Assembly: GCA_900100475.1 (NCBI GenBank)
Contig: FMTU01000002.1
Coordinates: forward strand, 310,001 to 374,000
Length of the DNA: 64,000 nucleotides
Direction of reading: 5' to 3'
Source: Sphingobium faniae
GTDB lineage: Bacteria; Pseudomonadota; Alphaproteobacteria; Sphingomonadales; Sphingomonadaceae
Made by a program: the position numbers and the translations under genes. Each line of letters opens with the position of its first letter. Position 1 is the stretch's first letter. The notes below the pieces were generated by a model, which saw only the letters and a program-made list of their open reading frames with translations, ran no database searches and had not been told where the DNA came from. Of the stretch, positions 54,548 through 64,000 are shown one piece after another.

Positions 54548-56029
54548 TCAGATCACGATCTTCACCCGCTGCCCCGGCCGCAGCACCGATTGCGCCGTCA
54601 GCGCGTTGATCGTCAGGAACCGTGCCAGCGGATAATCCGTATAGGCCATGCGCTTCGCCAGCGACTGCACGGTGTCGCCCGCCTTGACAGTGACGACATC
54701 CACCCGGCGCGGCCTGATCGCGGCGGCTTCCTGCGCGGACAGGCGCTGGACGGACTGCACCATCGAACTGAACGGCCCCACGCCCTGCCCCGCGCCCGTC
54801 AACAGCAGGAAGTGATAGGCTTTGCCGCCGCCGAAATCATAAGCGAAAACGGTCGCGTCGACCTGACCCGATTGCGTATTGGCCCGCACCGTGCGCCAGG
54901 CGGCCGGCAGGCCGTTGACGGTGGTGCGGCTGACTTCGCCCTGCGGCGCCTTGCCGCCGCCCAGCTTCGCAAGGACCGAGTCGATATAGGCGGCCAGATT
55001 GCCTGAATAGGGCGCGGCGCTGAACTGCGCCTGCCCGCCCGATCCCGCGACAGTCACCGCGCTCGCGCCATTTTCCATGCCGAAACCCGATGGGGCCGTG
55101 AAGGCAAGGCGCATGTCGGGATGACGGAAGCGATTGCCTTCGATCACGCCCTGATCGGGATCGTCGCCATAGAGCACGCCATCGAGCGCGTTCAGGAAGG
55201 CGTCGCGATTGCGGACAGTGCTGGTGGAGCCGCTGCGCGACGCTTCCTTTGCGGCGCGACCGACGCGGGATGCGGGATCGGGGTGCGTGCTCGCCCATTC
55301 GGGCACGGAACCGCCCTTCCCCACCAGGCGGCTGTCCAGACTGCTCTGCGCGGCGAGCGAGGCCAGCATGTCGGACAGGGCGCGCGGATCATAGCCGCCC
55401 GACGCCAGATAGCGGATGCCGAGGTCATCGGCTTCATATTCCTGCGAGCGGGAAAATTTGAGCGTCAGCAACTGGCTGCCGGTTCCGATCCCCTTTTGCA
55501 GCAGGTCGCCCATCGCCGAATCGCCCAGCAACGCGCCGGTCAGCACCTGAAGCAATGCGCCGCCCACGGCGTTGCGCTGCGCCGTTTTCTGCCGCCGCTG
55601 GCCGTGCTGGGCGGCGACATGACCGATTTCATGGCCCAACACCCCCGCCAGTTCCGCTTCGTCATTCATCAGCGCCATGAGTTGCCGCGTGACATAGACA
55701 TAGCCGCCGGGAATGGCGAAGGCATTGTTCACCTGCGAATTGAGCAGGGTGACGGTGAAGTCGCTCTGGGCGTTGGAGAGGCCCGACTGGACGGCGATGC
55801 GACGGCCCACGCTCTCCACATATTGCGTCTGCGGACCGGAATAGGCGCCGCCAAATTCCTGCAGCAGTTGCGGATGCTGCTTTGCGCCCGCTTCCTTTTC
55901 CTGCGGATTGATCGACGAAACGGTGCGAATCGCGCGCTGTTGCCCGATCACGGACGGCGCGGCGACCATAGCGCCCGCCAGCACCAGCGTTCCTGTGGCG
56001 GCACAGGTCCAGAAATATCGTTTCTTCAC
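54548..56029 (-). CDS. M48-family metalloprotease with C-terminal LysM domain
   Basis: A 493-residue exported protease (BepA/LoiP-like). N-terminal signal (TCAATGTLVLAGAMVAAPSV), zinc site VLGHEIGHVAAQH (His133, Glu134, His137) and the third ligand in SQEYEADDLGIRYLA. The last 50 residues (VVTVKAGDTVQSLAKRMAYT) form a LysM fold that would hold it to peptidoglycan. Likely role: quality control of outer-membrane proteins. I chose the GTG at 56029. Confidence 0.9.
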   Translation of the reverse strand: MKKRYFWTCAATGTLVLAGAMVAAPSVIGQQRAIRTVSSINPQEKEAGAKQHPQLLQEFGGAYSGPQTQYVESVGRRIAVQSGLSNAQSDFTVTLLNSQVNNAFAIPGGYVYVTRQLMALMNDEAELAGVLGHEIGHVAAQHGQRRQKTAQRNAVGGALLQVLTGALLGDSAMGDLLQKGIGTGSQLLTLKFSRSQEYEADDLGIRYLASGGYDPRALSDMLASLAAQSSLDSRLVGKGGSVPEWASTHPDPASRVGRAAKEASRSGSTSTVRNRDAFLNALDGVLYGDDPDQGVIEGNRFRHPDMRLAFTAPSGFGMENGASAVTVAGSGGQAQFSAAPYSGNLAAYIDSVLAKLGGGKAPQGEVSRTTVNGLPAAWRTVRANTQSGQVDATVFAYDFGGGKAYHFLLLTGAGQGVGPFSSMVQSVQRLSAQEAAAIRPRRVDVVTVKAGDTVQSLAKRMAYTDYPLARFLTINALTAQSVLRPGQRVKIVI

Positions 56030-56149
56030 GGCTCCATCACCCCTTTCCGCTTTTATGATGGCGGAACGATAAAGGGCTGTCACCTGTTCCCGAAAGGGGG
56101 TGATGACTGCCGTTTCATTCCTCCCTTACACGGGAGGATCGGCATATTC

Positions 56150-57094
56150 TCAGGCCCCGATGGCCAGGAACTTGTCCGCCCGGTCCGTGCGCAACGCTTC
56201 GGCGTTCAGGCCGGACAAGGCGTCCAGTTCCTCGCCGATGGCGGCGGCGAGATGGGCGATGGCGATGGCGGGTTCCCGATGCGCGCCGCCCAGCGGTTCC
56301 GGCACGATCCGGTCGATGACGCCCAACGCCAGCAGATGCTGCGCCGTCACCTGCATGGCGGTGGCCGCGTCGCTCGCCCTGTCAGCGGTGCGCCACAGGA
56401 TCGAGGCGCAACCTTCGGGCGAGATCACCGAATAGATCGCATGTTCGAACATCAGCACGCGGTTCGCAGCCGCCAGCGCCACCGCGCCGCCCGATCCGCC
56501 TTCACCCACGACAGCGGCCACCATCGGCACGCCGAGGGCAAGGCATTGCTCGGTCGAACGGGCGATGGCTTCGGCCTGGCCGCGCTCTTCCGCCTGTACA
56601 CCGGGGAAAGCGCCCGATGTATCGACCAGCGTCACGACCGGCAGGCCGAAACGGTCCGCAAGCTGCATCAGGCGGATCGCCTTGCGATAGCCTTCGGGCT
56701 TGGCCATGCCGAAATTGTGGCGGACGCGGCTTGCGGTGTCGTCGCCCTTTTCATGGCCGATCACGATCACGCGCCGGTCGCCCAGCGTCGCGAATCCGCC
56801 CAAGATCGCCTGATCATCGGCAAAGGCGCGATCCCCGGCCAGCGGCATGAAATCGTCGAACATGCCCGCGACATAATCCTTGAAGTGCGGGCGTTCGGGA
56901 TGGCGGGCAACCTGCGTTTTCTGCCAGGGCGTCAGCTTCGCATAGCTGTCCGTCAGCATCTTCGCGGCGCGCTGCTCCAGCTTGTCGATCTCCCCATCTA
57001 TGTCGATGTCGCCGACATTCGCGGTCGCGCGCAGTTCGATGATGCGAGCCTCAAGCTCCGCGATCGGCTTTTCGAATTCCAGAAAACTTGCCAT
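56150..57094 (-). CDS. accA: Acetyl-CoA carboxylase carboxyltransferase subunit alpha
   Basis: A 314-residue enzyme subunit that, with AccD, moves the carboxyl group from biotin to acetyl-CoA, the first step of fatty-acid synthesis. It shows [15 protein letters not shown] at the N-terminus, [20 protein letters not shown] and the signature [20 protein letters not shown] with [17 protein letters not shown] at 57094. It begins 11 bases after xerD and is probably cotranscribed. Confidence 0.97.
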   Translation of the reverse strand: MASFLEFEKPIAELEARIIELRATANVGDIDIDGEIDKLEQRAAKMLTDSYAKLTPWQKTQVARHPERPHFKDYVAGMFDDFMPLAGDRAFADDQAILGGFATLGDRRVIVIGHEKGDDTASRVRHNFGMAKPEGYRKAIRLMQLADRFGLPVVTLVDTSGAFPGVQAEERGQAEAIARSTEQCLALGVPMVAAVVGEGGSGGAVALAAANRVLMFEHAIYSVISPEGCASILWRTADRASDAATAMQVTAQHLLALGVIDRIVPEPLGGAHREPAIAIAHLAAAIGEELDALSGLNAEALRTDRADKFLAIGA

Positions 57095-57105
57095 GCGCAG
57101 AGGCG

Positions 57106-58023
57106 TTAAGGCGCAGAGGCTTCGCCGTCAACGCGCCGATTTGGCATCGTCGCCAAAGGATGCCGGCTGTTGACCAGTTCGACCAGACGGCGACTGTCGA
57201 CATGGGTGTAGATCTGGGTCGTGCCGATGTCCGCATGGCCCAGCATGGATTGCAGCGCGCGCAGGTCCGCCCCGCCCTCCAGCAGATGCGTGGCGAAGGC
57301 GTGGCGCAACACATGCGGACTGACCCGGTCGGGCGCGATGCCCGCGCCGGCGGCCAGCGCCTTGATCAGTTGATAGAGGCGGATGCGGCTGAGGTGGCTC
57401 TTGCCGGATGGGAACAGCCATGGGCTGTCGGTGGGCACATGGGCCAGCCATGCGGCGACCGCCGCCCGCGCCCGGTCGGAAATGGGGACGAGTCGCTCCC
57501 GCCCGCCCTTCCCCTTGAGGATCAGGAAGGGCCGGTCCGTCGCCAGTGCCCGGCGCGGCAGCGACACCAGTTCCGTGGCGCGAAGGCCAGAGCCATAGAG
57601 CAGTTCGATCAGCGCGGACAGGCGGAGGTCGAGCGGCGGGGGAGACGATGTCGCAACCCGCTGTTCGATCTGTTCGAATATCCGCTCCACATCCTGCACC
57701 GAAAGGATTTTGGGCAGGGGGCGGCGGGTGACTGGTCGAGGAAGGCTGGCGGAAGGGTTGTCGTTCCGCAACCCCTCCTCCTCCAGAAAGGCGTAGAAGG
57801 CGCGCAGCGCGGAGGCTTTGCGCGCGACGGTGGAAGCCGCCAGTTGCGCCCATGCTTGCGGCAGCGTGGCCATACTTTCCTTGCTGGCCATAGCAAGCCC
57901 GCCGACGATCTCCCCGGCTCCGGCCAGATCGGTGCGGTAGGCCAGCAGCGTGTTGCGGGATGCGCCCCGCTCCGCCGCCATCATTTCCAGAAAGCGGTCG
58001 ATCAGGACGGCATCGTCATCCAT
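57106..58023 (-). CDS. xerD: Tyrosine recombinase XerD
   Basis: A 305-residue site-specific recombinase that resolves chromosome dimers at dif with XerC and FtsK. The N-terminal SAM-like domain starts [20 protein letters not shown]; the catalytic set is complete: Arg148, His237-Arg240 in [19 protein letters not shown], His263 in [10 protein letters not shown] and Tyr272. It follows the 602-residue exported protein after 2 bases and precedes accA. Confidence 0.95.
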   Translation of the reverse strand: MDDDAVLIDRFLEMMAAERGASRNTLLAYRTDLAGAGEIVGGLAMASKESMATLPQAWAQLAASTVARKASALRAFYAFLEEEGLRNDNPSASLPRPVTRRPLPKILSVQDVERIFEQIEQRVATSSPPPLDLRLSALIELLYGSGLRATELVSLPRRALATDRPFLILKGKGGRERLVPISDRARAAVAAWLAHVPTDSPWLFPSGKSHLSRIRLYQLIKALAAGAGIAPDRVSPHVLRHAFATHLLEGGADLRALQSMLGHADIGTTQIYTHVDSRRLVELVNSRHPLATMPNRRVDGEASAP

Positions 58024-58025
58024 GG

Positions 58026-59834
58026 TCAGGCGCGGGTCAGCGCTTCCGCCGCGATCATGCGCGCTTCGGGGTCAAGCCCAACGCGATGGAGCGCCGCGAC
58101 AATGTGGAACAAATGAGCCGGCGGCAAACGGCTCCATTCGTCCGCCTGCATCCCGACGGCGGCGAGCAGGGCGACGGTGCCCTTCTCTCCCCGCTGCGCG
58201 GCGGCTCCGATGGCCCTTGCCCAGCGGCTGTTGGCGGCGAGGGTGAAGCCATTGTCCTGCGCCAGCGAAGCCGCATCGGACGGCGGGAGCCGCGCAAGCC
58301 CGGCCAGCGCCGCGACCAGCAACCGCCCGCGCTCATCCCCGGCTTCCTTGATGTAATCCGACACCCGGCTCTGGCTGATATCGACAACCGCACTGGGGGC
58401 GCCCACCGACAGCAGCGCCCAGAGGTCGGACGCGCCATCGCCGTTCAGCGTCCCCGCCGCCCGCGACCAGAGCGCCGCATTGCGATCATAGCCTGCCGTC
58501 AGCATCGCCGCGACCAGATTGGCGGCATCACGCGCTTCGACCTGCGCCGTGGGCAGAGCGGCGGCCGCTCGCGCCGTGGCGATCAGGCCGACATAATCCG
58601 GCCGGGCATTATCCTGCCAGACCGTGTGCATTCCCTGAAGCCGCGCGCCAACGGTCGATCCACCATAAGCGGCGCGCAAGGCTTCCGCCCGGTCGGCCAT
58701 GGCCGCCGGAACATCGCTGCCCGTGCCCAACTGACTGTAGAAACCGACCAGCGCCCGACTCGAAAACACGCCAAGACGCGCGGCCATATCCGCGCCTGGC
58801 TGGCGGCGAACGGCAGAGAGAGCGGGCGCGCGCGCTTCCCATGCCCGCACATGCGAACCGGCCGAGGCGTAAAGATTATCCGGAATTTCGACATTCAACG
58901 CCGTCGCAAGGCCAAAGCGCCATGCCGTCAGCCGGTCCACCCCTTCCCATTCGATCTTCACGGAGCGGCGGGCGTTGAAACCAGTGCCCACCACTTTTTC
59001 CGCCAGCCGATAATCGACCCCGCGCACGACGCCACGGCGTTGCGCCTGATTGAGCGCGCCGCTGGCCGACCCCTGATCCCCCGAAAGCGCCGCGCAGATC
59101 GCACGGGTCATGTCCCAGCCGGGTTCCTTGCTGACCTTGAGCGCGCCTGCCGACAGGGGGCACAAGCCCGCCGGGTCCGCCGTCGCCAGATAGGTCTGCA
59201 TCGCGACCGCGTAGAGACGCGGCGTGAAGCGATCCACATCGACGCTTTGCACCAGCAGGCGGGCGCTGTCGGCCTCGCCCATGCGTAGCAGCAACCAGGC
59301 GCGTTCCGCCACCCAGTCCGCCCCGTCGATGCCGCGCGGCGTATCCGTGGCTGTCAGCAGCGCGCGGCGCAACAGGATGGAACCCCAGCGCGACACGATC
59401 GGCGCGCGCGTTTCCTTCATCAGGACGGCGAGATATTGCCCCGATTCCGATCCGAAGGCGTCCGGCTCCAGCCCCAATGTCGTCGGCGTCAGCGGGCCGA
59501 CGCGATCGAGCGAGCGGCGGGCGCTCTGCGGCAGGTCATATTTCGCCTTCTGGGCGGCGAGCTCCTCTGCGCTCTGCTTCTCAGCCGCGCTGTTGTTCGC
59601 TGCCTCTTGCGGCAGGGTCAGCGAGAGCGCGGGAGGCGGCGTGGCGACAGCCGTTGCCGGCGAAGGCGAAGAAGACGGCGCTGGCCCGGGTTGCGAAGGC
59701 GCGGGCGTGGCGGGCGCGTCGCCAAAGCCGGGGGGCAGCAGGGATTCGGGCGCGTCCTGCGCCACGACCGGCAGGGCCAGCGCCAGGGCAAGCGTGCCCA
59801 GCGTCCACTTCGCATTCCCCCTGTGACGCGGCAT
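58026..59834 (-). CDS. Exported protein of unknown function
   Basis: A 602-residue protein with a signal peptide (LGTLALALALPVVAQ, cleavage near 25), a Pro/Ser/Ala-rich linker (about residues 35-85), and then a long helical region with repeated short helices (VGPLTPTTLGLEPDAFG, WVAERAWLLLRMGEADSARLL, RRGVVRGVDYRLAEKVVGTG). The pattern resembles TPR-like solenoids but no motif repeats cleanly. There are two Cys near CPLSAGAL and ICAALSGD. I do not recognise the family. The gene sits 5 bases after a small membrane protein and 2 bases before xerD. Confidence 0.7.
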   Translation of the reverse strand: MPRHRGNAKWTLGTLALALALPVVAQDAPESLLPPGFGDAPATPAPSQPGPAPSSSPSPATAVATPPPALSLTLPQEAANNSAAEKQSAEELAAQKAKYDLPQSARRSLDRVGPLTPTTLGLEPDAFGSESGQYLAVLMKETRAPIVSRWGSILLRRALLTATDTPRGIDGADWVAERAWLLLRMGEADSARLLVQSVDVDRFTPRLYAVAMQTYLATADPAGLCPLSAGALKVSKEPGWDMTRAICAALSGDQGSASGALNQAQRRGVVRGVDYRLAEKVVGTGFNARRSVKIEWEGVDRLTAWRFGLATALNVEIPDNLYASAGSHVRAWEARAPALSAVRRQPGADMAARLGVFSSRALVGFYSQLGTGSDVPAAMADRAEALRAAYGGSTVGARLQGMHTVWQDNARPDYVGLIATARAAAALPTAQVEARDAANLVAAMLTAGYDRNAALWSRAAGTLNGDGASDLWALLSVGAPSAVVDISQSRVSDYIKEAGDERGRLLVAALAGLARLPPSDAASLAQDNGFTLAANSRWARAIGAAAQRGEKGTVALLAAVGMQADEWSRLPPAHLFHIVAALHRVGLDPEARMIAAEALTRA

Positions 59835-59839
59835 CTGCC

Positions 59840-60025
59840 TTATTTGCCTAGCTGTTCAGCGGGAATAGCCTTTTCCACGCGCTGCTGGGGCCTTTCCCCG
59901 CCCCGCGACCAGAGGATGGCGATCAGCGCAATCAACAGGATCACCAGCACGATGGGAATGATCGGCAACCGCGTCCGGCGACGGGAACTGCCTTCGAAAC
60001 TGCTGTAGGAACGATTATTCTTCAT
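59840..60025 (-). CDS. Small single-helix membrane protein, unknown
   Basis: A 61-residue protein: a basic Ser/Arg-rich N-terminus (SFEGSSRRRTRLPIIP), one helix IVLVILLIALIAILWS and a short acidic/basic tail. It starts with the ATG at 60025 and is followed after 5 bases by the 602-residue exported protein gene, suggesting one transcript with xerD. Function unknown. Confidence 0.65.
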   Translation of the reverse strand: MKNNRSYSSFEGSSRRRTRLPIIPIVLVILLIALIAILWSRGGERPQQRVEKAIPAEQLGK

Positions 60026-60109
60026 GTGTCCTTCTGCGGCCCTTGCCGTTTCAAGAAAGGAAAGTTGCGATTTGCCTGGCTGACGGCTGGATGTATAGCC
60101 CCCCTCGTC

Positions 60110-60658
60110 ATGCAGCGAAACAGCAAATCCACGACAGCCGCCGAGAAGCGGGGACCGATCGTCCTGGTCGGCATGATGGGCGTCGGCAAATCCACTGTCG
60201 GACGACGCCTCGCCGCGCGCCTCGGCCTCGCCTTCGTCGATGCGGACGACGAGATCGAAAAGGCGGCGGGCATGACCGTCACGGACATTTTCGAACGCTT
60301 CGGCGAAGCGCATTTCCGCGACGGGGAACGCCGCGTGATCGCCCGCCTGATGGACGATGAGCCAAAGATCATCGCGACGGGCGGCGGCGCGTTCATGCAG
60401 TCCGATACGCGCGCCCTCATTCTGGATCAGGCGACCGCCGTGTGGCTGGACGCGGACATCGACATATTGGTCGACCGCGTGTCGCGCCGCGAAGGACGCC
60501 CCCTGCTCAAAGGCAAGGATCCGCGCGTGGTGCTGACCGAACTGGCGGCCGTCCGCAATCCCGTCTACGCGCTCGCCCCCATTCATGTAAAAAGCATCGC
60601 CGCGCCGCATGAAGTCACGGTCGAGCGGATTTTGGAGCAACTCCCGGCATGGCAATAG
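60110..60658 (+). CDS. aroK: Shikimate kinase
   Basis: A 182-residue kinase that phosphorylates shikimate in the aromatic amino-acid pathway. Walker A IVLVGMMGVGKSTVGRRLA, the shikimate site FVDADDEIEKAAG and RFGEAHFRDGERRVIARL, and IATGGGAFM are all present. I chose the ATG at 60110; a longer frame begins at 60026. It overlaps aroB by 10 bases. Confidence 0.94.
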   Translation: MQRNSKSTTAAEKRGPIVLVGMMGVGKSTVGRRLAARLGLAFVDADDEIEKAAGMTVTDIFERFGEAHFRDGERRVIARLMDDEPKIIATGGGAFMQSDTRALILDQATAVWLDADIDILVDRVSRREGRPLLKGKDPRVVLTELAAVRNPVYALAPIHVKSIAAPHEVTVERILEQLPAWQ

Positions 60659-61764
60659 TGCGAGTCGCGCTCGACGCGCGCAGTTACGACATCGTGATCG
60701 AAGAGGGCGCGCTGGACCGGGCTGGCAGCCATCTGGCGAGCCATGCGCGCAAGGGGCGGCTGGTGGTCGTGACCGACGCCCATGTCGCGGCGGCGCAACT
60801 TCCCCGGCTGGAAGCGAGCCTGCGCGCCGCCAATGTGGCGGTCGAACCGATCATTCTGCCGCCCGGCGAACAGACCAAAAGCTGGCGGCATCTCGAAGGG
60901 CTGCTGGACGATCTGCTGGCGCTGGAGATCGAGCGGGGCGACCATGTCGTGGCGCTGGGCGGCGGCGTGATCGGCGATCTGACCGGCTTCGCAGCCTCGA
61001 TCCTGAAGCGCGGCTGCCATTTCATCCAGGTGCCCACCACCCTGCTGGCTCAGGTCGACAGTTCGGTGGGCGGCAAGACGGCGATCAACGCCAAAGCGGG
61101 CAAAAATCTGATCGGCAGCTTCTATCAGCCTGCCCTTGTCCTCATCGACTCTTCCACACTCGACAGCCTGCCCCTGCGCGAAACGCGGGCGGGTTATGCG
61201 GAGGTCGTGAAATACGGCCTGATCGACGATCCCGATTTCTTCGCATGGTGCGAGCGGGAGGGGCAAAAGCTGCTGGCGGGCGATCCGCAGGCCCGCGAAT
61301 ATGCGATCGAGCGCAGCGTGCGCGCCAAGGCCGCCATCGTCGCGGACGACGAGCGCGAAACATCGGGCCGCCGCGCCCTGCTCAACCTCGGCCACACGTT
61401 CGGACATGCGCTAGAGGCTGATACGGGCTTTTCCGACACGCTGCTTCATGGCGAAGGGGTGGCGGCGGGGATGGCGCTGGCCTTCCGTTATTCGGCGCGG
61501 CTGGGCCTTTGTCCGACAGATGAAGCGGAGCGCGTGACCGCCCACCTCAAGGCGGTGGGCCTGCCCCATGATCTCGCCAGCGCTCATGTGCAGGCGGACG
61601 GCGCCGCGCTGGTCGCACATATGCTGCACGACAAGAAGATGGCGGCGGGCACCCTGCCCTTCCTGCTGGCGCGGGGGATCGGACAGACTTTCCTGTCGAA
61701 GGACGTCGCGCTGACCGATGTCGCCGCGTTTCTCGATGACGACCGGGCGGCCGTGGAGGCGTAA
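60649..61764 (+). CDS. aroB: 3-dehydroquinate synthase
   Basis: A 371-residue zinc enzyme that closes the ring to 3-dehydroquinate. It shows LPPGEQTKSWRHLEGLLDDL, VVALGGGVIGDLTGFAAS, the DSSVGGKTAIN active-site loop and zinc ligands in NLGHTFGHALEAD and LLHGEGVAAGM. The ATG overlaps the end of aroK, the classical aroKB coupling. Confidence 0.97.
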   Translation: MAIVRVALDARSYDIVIEEGALDRAGSHLASHARKGRLVVVTDAHVAAAQLPRLEASLRAANVAVEPIILPPGEQTKSWRHLEGLLDDLLALEIERGDHVVALGGGVIGDLTGFAASILKRGCHFIQVPTTLLAQVDSSVGGKTAINAKAGKNLIGSFYQPALVLIDSSTLDSLPLRETRAGYAEVVKYGLIDDPDFFAWCEREGQKLLAGDPQAREYAIERSVRAKAAIVADDERETSGRRALLNLGHTFGHALEADTGFSDTLLHGEGVAAGMALAFRYSARLGLCPTDEAERVTAHLKAVGLPHDLASAHVQADGAALVAHMLHDKKMAAGTLPFLLARGIGQTFLSKDVALTDVAAFLDDDRAAVEA

Positions 61765-61825
61765 CAAGGATTCGCTCCATTGGCATGGGAGCGATGCCCC
61801 GACAGGTTTCGACCGGAGCGGGCCT

Positions 61826-61856
61826 AAATCCCCTCTCCTTATGGGGAGGGGCGTAT
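61826..61856. repeat. GC-rich dispersed intergenic repeat, copy 5
   Basis: CCCCTCTCC (61830-61838) and GGGGAGGGG (61843-61851) around a TTAT loop, in the gap between aroB and sdhA. Confidence 0.55.
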
Positions 61857-61900
61857 CTCAACCGGCCCACCTGCCGAAAAATAGGAAACGGCGGCGGCCA

Positions 61901-61934
61901 AGAAAAAGGGCAAGCCTGCACTGCGGCTCGCCCC
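61901..61934 (-). terminator. Rho-independent terminator after sdhA
   Basis: On the minus strand GGGCGAGCC (61933-61925) pairs with GGCTTGCCC (61916-61908, one G-T wobble), followed by TTTTTCTT. It lies about 27 bases after the sdhA stop codon. Confidence 0.85.
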
Positions 61935-61960
61935 TTCCCTATTCCACCAATGCGCTACGA

Positions 61961-63778
61961 TCAGTAAACGCGCGCCTTGGGCTTGATATATTCGGCCTCG
62001 TCGGTGAGCGTGTAGTCGTGAACCGGACGGAAATCGAGCGACACCTTGCCACCCTTGCCGCCCCAGCCTTCGAACCAGCTAACCGTGTGCTTCATCCAGT
62101 TTTCATCGTCGCGGTTCGGATAATCCTCATGCGCGTGCGCGCCACGGCTTTCCTTGCGGTTTTCCGCGCCGACCATGGTGCAGACGGCCTGCGACATCAG
62201 ATTGTCCAGCTCCAGCGTCTCGATCAGGTCGGTGTTCCAGATCAGCGAGCGATCGGCGATGGACACGTCCTGCAAGCTCTTGTTGACCTGCGCCATCTTC
62301 TCGACGCCCTCGGACAGAAGCGCACTGTCGCGGAACACGGCAGCGTGTTTCTGCATGGTGTGCTGCATTTCGAGGCGGATCTTCGCCGTGGGCGAACCGC
62401 CCTTGGCATTGCGATAATGATCGAGACGGCCCAGCGCCAGATCGGCCGAATCCTTGGGCAGCGGACGATGCGAGCCGTTGGGCTTCAGCGTTTCCTTCAA
62501 GTGCAGGCCGGTCGCGCGGCCGAACACCACAAGGTCGATCAACGAGTTGGAGCCAAGGCGGTTCGCGCCATGGACCGACACGCAAGCGGCTTCGCCGACC
62601 GCATAGAGGCCCGGCACGACGACTTCGGGATCGTCGCCGACCTTCGTCACCACCTGCCCATGATAGTTACAGGGGATGCCGCCCATATTGTAATGGACGG
62701 TCGGCGTCACGGGAAGCGGCTGGCGCGTCAGATCGACGCCCGCGAAAATCTTGCCGCTTTCGGTGATGCCCGGCAGACGTTCCGCCAGCACCTTGGGATC
62801 AATATGATCGAGGTGCAGGTAGATGTGATCCTTGTTCGGACCCACGCCGCGCCCTTCGCGCATTTCCATCGCCATGGAACGCGACACCACGTCGCGCGAG
62901 GCCAGATCCTTCGCCGAGGGGGCATAGCGTTCCATGAAACGCTCGCCTTCGGAGTTGGTGAGGTAGCCGCCCTCGCCGCGCGCGCCTTCGGTGATGAGGA
63001 CGCCCGCGCCGTAGATGCCGGTCGGGTGGAACTGAACGAACTCCAGATCCTGCAAGGGCAGACCCGCGCGCAGCACCATGCCGCCGCCGTCGCCGGTGCA
63101 GCTATGCGCCGAGGTAGCGGAGAAATAGGCGCGACCATAGCCGCCCGTCGCCAGCACGACCGCCTGGCTGCGGAAGCGGTGGATGGAGCCATCCTCCATG
63201 CACATGGCGATGACACCCCGGCATTCCTTGCCGTTGGGACCGTCTTCCATGATGAGGTCGATGGCGAAATATTCGATGTAGAAGTCCGCGTCATATTTCA
63301 GCGATTGCTGATAGAGCGCGTGCAGCATCGCATGGCCGGTGCGGTCGGCGGCGGCGCAGGTGCGCTGCACCGGGGGACCTTCGCCCATATTCTGCATGTG
63401 ACCGCCGAAAGGGCGCTGGTAGATGGTGCCGTTCTGGTTGCGGCTGAAGGGTACGCCGGCATGTTCCAGTTCGATCACGGCCGCAGGCGCTTCACGCACC
63501 ATATATTCGATCGCGTCCTGATCGCCCAGCCAGTCCGATCCCTTGACGGTGTCGTACATGTGCCAGGTCCAGTGATCGGGCGAGTTGTTGCCCAGCGACG
63601 CAGCGATGCCGCCCTGCGCCGCGACGGTATGGCTGCGGGTCGGGAACAGCTTGGTGATGCAGGCGGTCTTGAGGCCCGCTTCGGCGCTGCCCATGGTCGC
63701 GCGCAGGCCGGAGCCGCCCGCGCCCACCACCACGGTGTCGTAAGTGTGGTCGATGATCTTATAGGCTTCGGTCGACAT
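61961..63778 (-). CDS. sdhA: Succinate dehydrogenase flavoprotein subunit
   Basis: A 605-residue FAD subunit of complex II that oxidises succinate to fumarate. FAD binding [20 protein letters not shown], the histidyl-FAD site [20 protein letters not shown], substrate region [20 protein letters not shown], and a C-terminal domain with [23 protein letters not shown] at 63778, one base overlapping the sdhD stop (TAATG). It is followed by a terminator, not by sdhB. Confidence 0.97.
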   Translation of the reverse strand: MSTEAYKIIDHTYDTVVVGAGGSGLRATMGSAEAGLKTACITKLFPTRSHTVAAQGGIAASLGNNSPDHWTWHMYDTVKGSDWLGDQDAIEYMVREAPAAVIELEHAGVPFSRNQNGTIYQRPFGGHMQNMGEGPPVQRTCAAADRTGHAMLHALYQQSLKYDADFYIEYFAIDLIMEDGPNGKECRGVIAMCMEDGSIHRFRSQAVVLATGGYGRAYFSATSAHSCTGDGGGMVLRAGLPLQDLEFVQFHPTGIYGAGVLITEGARGEGGYLTNSEGERFMERYAPSAKDLASRDVVSRSMAMEMREGRGVGPNKDHIYLHLDHIDPKVLAERLPGITESGKIFAGVDLTRQPLPVTPTVHYNMGGIPCNYHGQVVTKVGDDPEVVVPGLYAVGEAACVSVHGANRLGSNSLIDLVVFGRATGLHLKETLKPNGSHRPLPKDSADLALGRLDHYRNAKGGSPTAKIRLEMQHTMQKHAAVFRDSALLSEGVEKMAQVNKSLQDVSIADRSLIWNTDLIETLELDNLMSQAVCTMVGAENRKESRGAHAHEDYPNRDDENWMKHTVSWFEGWGGKGGKVSLDFRPVHDYTLTDEAEYIKPKARVY

Positions 63779-64000
63779 TATGCGGCAGCTCCCATGAAGG
63801 CGATCTTCGCGATGGCGAAGATGCCGGCGGCCGCGCCGCCAATGGCGTAGAAGTTGAGGAGAAGCGCGGACAGGAAGGCAAGGCCCTTGTCATGCACATA
63901 GTCCTCCAGCATCACCTGCATCCCAAGACGCAGGTGCCAGAAAATGCTGACCAGCATCAGCATCATCGGCACCGCGACCAGCGGGTTGGCGATCCATTCG
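63778..64000 (-). CDS. sdhD: Succinate dehydrogenase membrane anchor subunit (partial)
   Basis: The last 73 residues of SdhD, cut by the window end. Visible: [20 protein letters not shown], then [18 protein letters not shown] with the conserved HxRxGxQ of the heme/quinone site, and the last helix [20 protein letters not shown]. The start lies beyond 64000. It is translationally coupled to sdhA by a one-base overlap. Confidence 0.92.
   Translation of the reverse strand, partial: EWIANPLVAVPMMLMLVSIFWHLRLGMQVMLEDYVHDKGLAFLSALLLNFYAIGGAAAGIFAIAKIAFMGAAA

Overview
The window is a GC-rich chromosomal segment of an alphaproteobacterium, most likely a sphingomonad of the Sphingobium/Sphingomonas type. 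Supporting signs are a PopZ-type polar organizer next to a TolC gene, a Met8-type siroheme protein, paired Flp pilins, an SRP RNA directly upstream of dnaX, the lptD-surA-pdxA-rsmA order, and short GC-rich palindromic repeats in several gaps. Genus assignment is inference. Nearly every gene is a housekeeping gene. I see no insertion sequence, prophage, CRISPR array or rRNA operon.

Layout. 1-6.1 kb: the 5' end of dnaE, a Yip1-family membrane protein, a palindrome-rich gap, the pcm-tolC-popZ operon (minus strand), tRNA-Cys, a glutathione S-transferase and a decayed chromate-transporter gene. 6.1-8.6 kb: pepA-holC-ndk (minus). 8.7-14.3 kb: lptD-surA-pdxA-rsmA (plus). 14.4-19.3 kb: a complete EmrB/EmrA/NodT-type tripartite drug-efflux operon with a divergent TetR regulator and two matching candidate operators between them. 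19.4-26.2 kb: a stand-alone response regulator; the overlapping argH-lipoprotein-lysA-met8 operon; a TlpA-like lipoprotein thioredoxin; an L,D-transpeptidase; hisI; tRNA-His.

26.4-35.0 kb is one long minus-strand run: two tandem cysteine desulfurases, a 2Fe-2S ferredoxin, a class A beta-lactamase, the SRP RNA, dnaX, ybaB, lon and hupB. 35.1-40 kb: alpha/beta hydrolase, Trm112-like protein, LON-domain protein, thioredoxin-TPR co-chaperone, MipA/OmpV protein, rhomboid protease and greA. 40-45 kb: carA and carB with an RraB-family gene inserted between them. 45-49.6 kb: yqeY, dnaG, rpoD (macromolecular-synthesis operon without rpsU), ended by a strong bidirectional terminator. 49.7-54.5 kb: two unrecognised genes, a MoxR ATPase/VWA pair, a MutT-like Nudix hydrolase and two orphan Flp pilins. 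54.5-60 kb (minus): a small membrane protein, a 602-residue exported protein of unknown function, xerD, accA and an M48-LysM protease. 60-64 kb: aroK-aroB (plus), then sdhA and partial sdhD (minus), with a terminator where sdhB would be expected.

Much of the window supports envelope biogenesis and export (lptD, surA, TolC, efflux, rhomboid, M48, Ldt), DNA replication (dnaE, holC, dnaX, dnaG, xerD), protein quality control (lon, the LON-domain protein, the thioredoxin-TPR protein), and amino-acid and pyrimidine precursors. No single striking new defence or mobile system is visible. The best leads are the desulfurase-ferredoxin-beta-lactamase operon, the unknown exported protein upstream of xerD, the efflux operator pair, the chromate-transporter remnant, the intergenic palindromes, and several unusual operon insertions.
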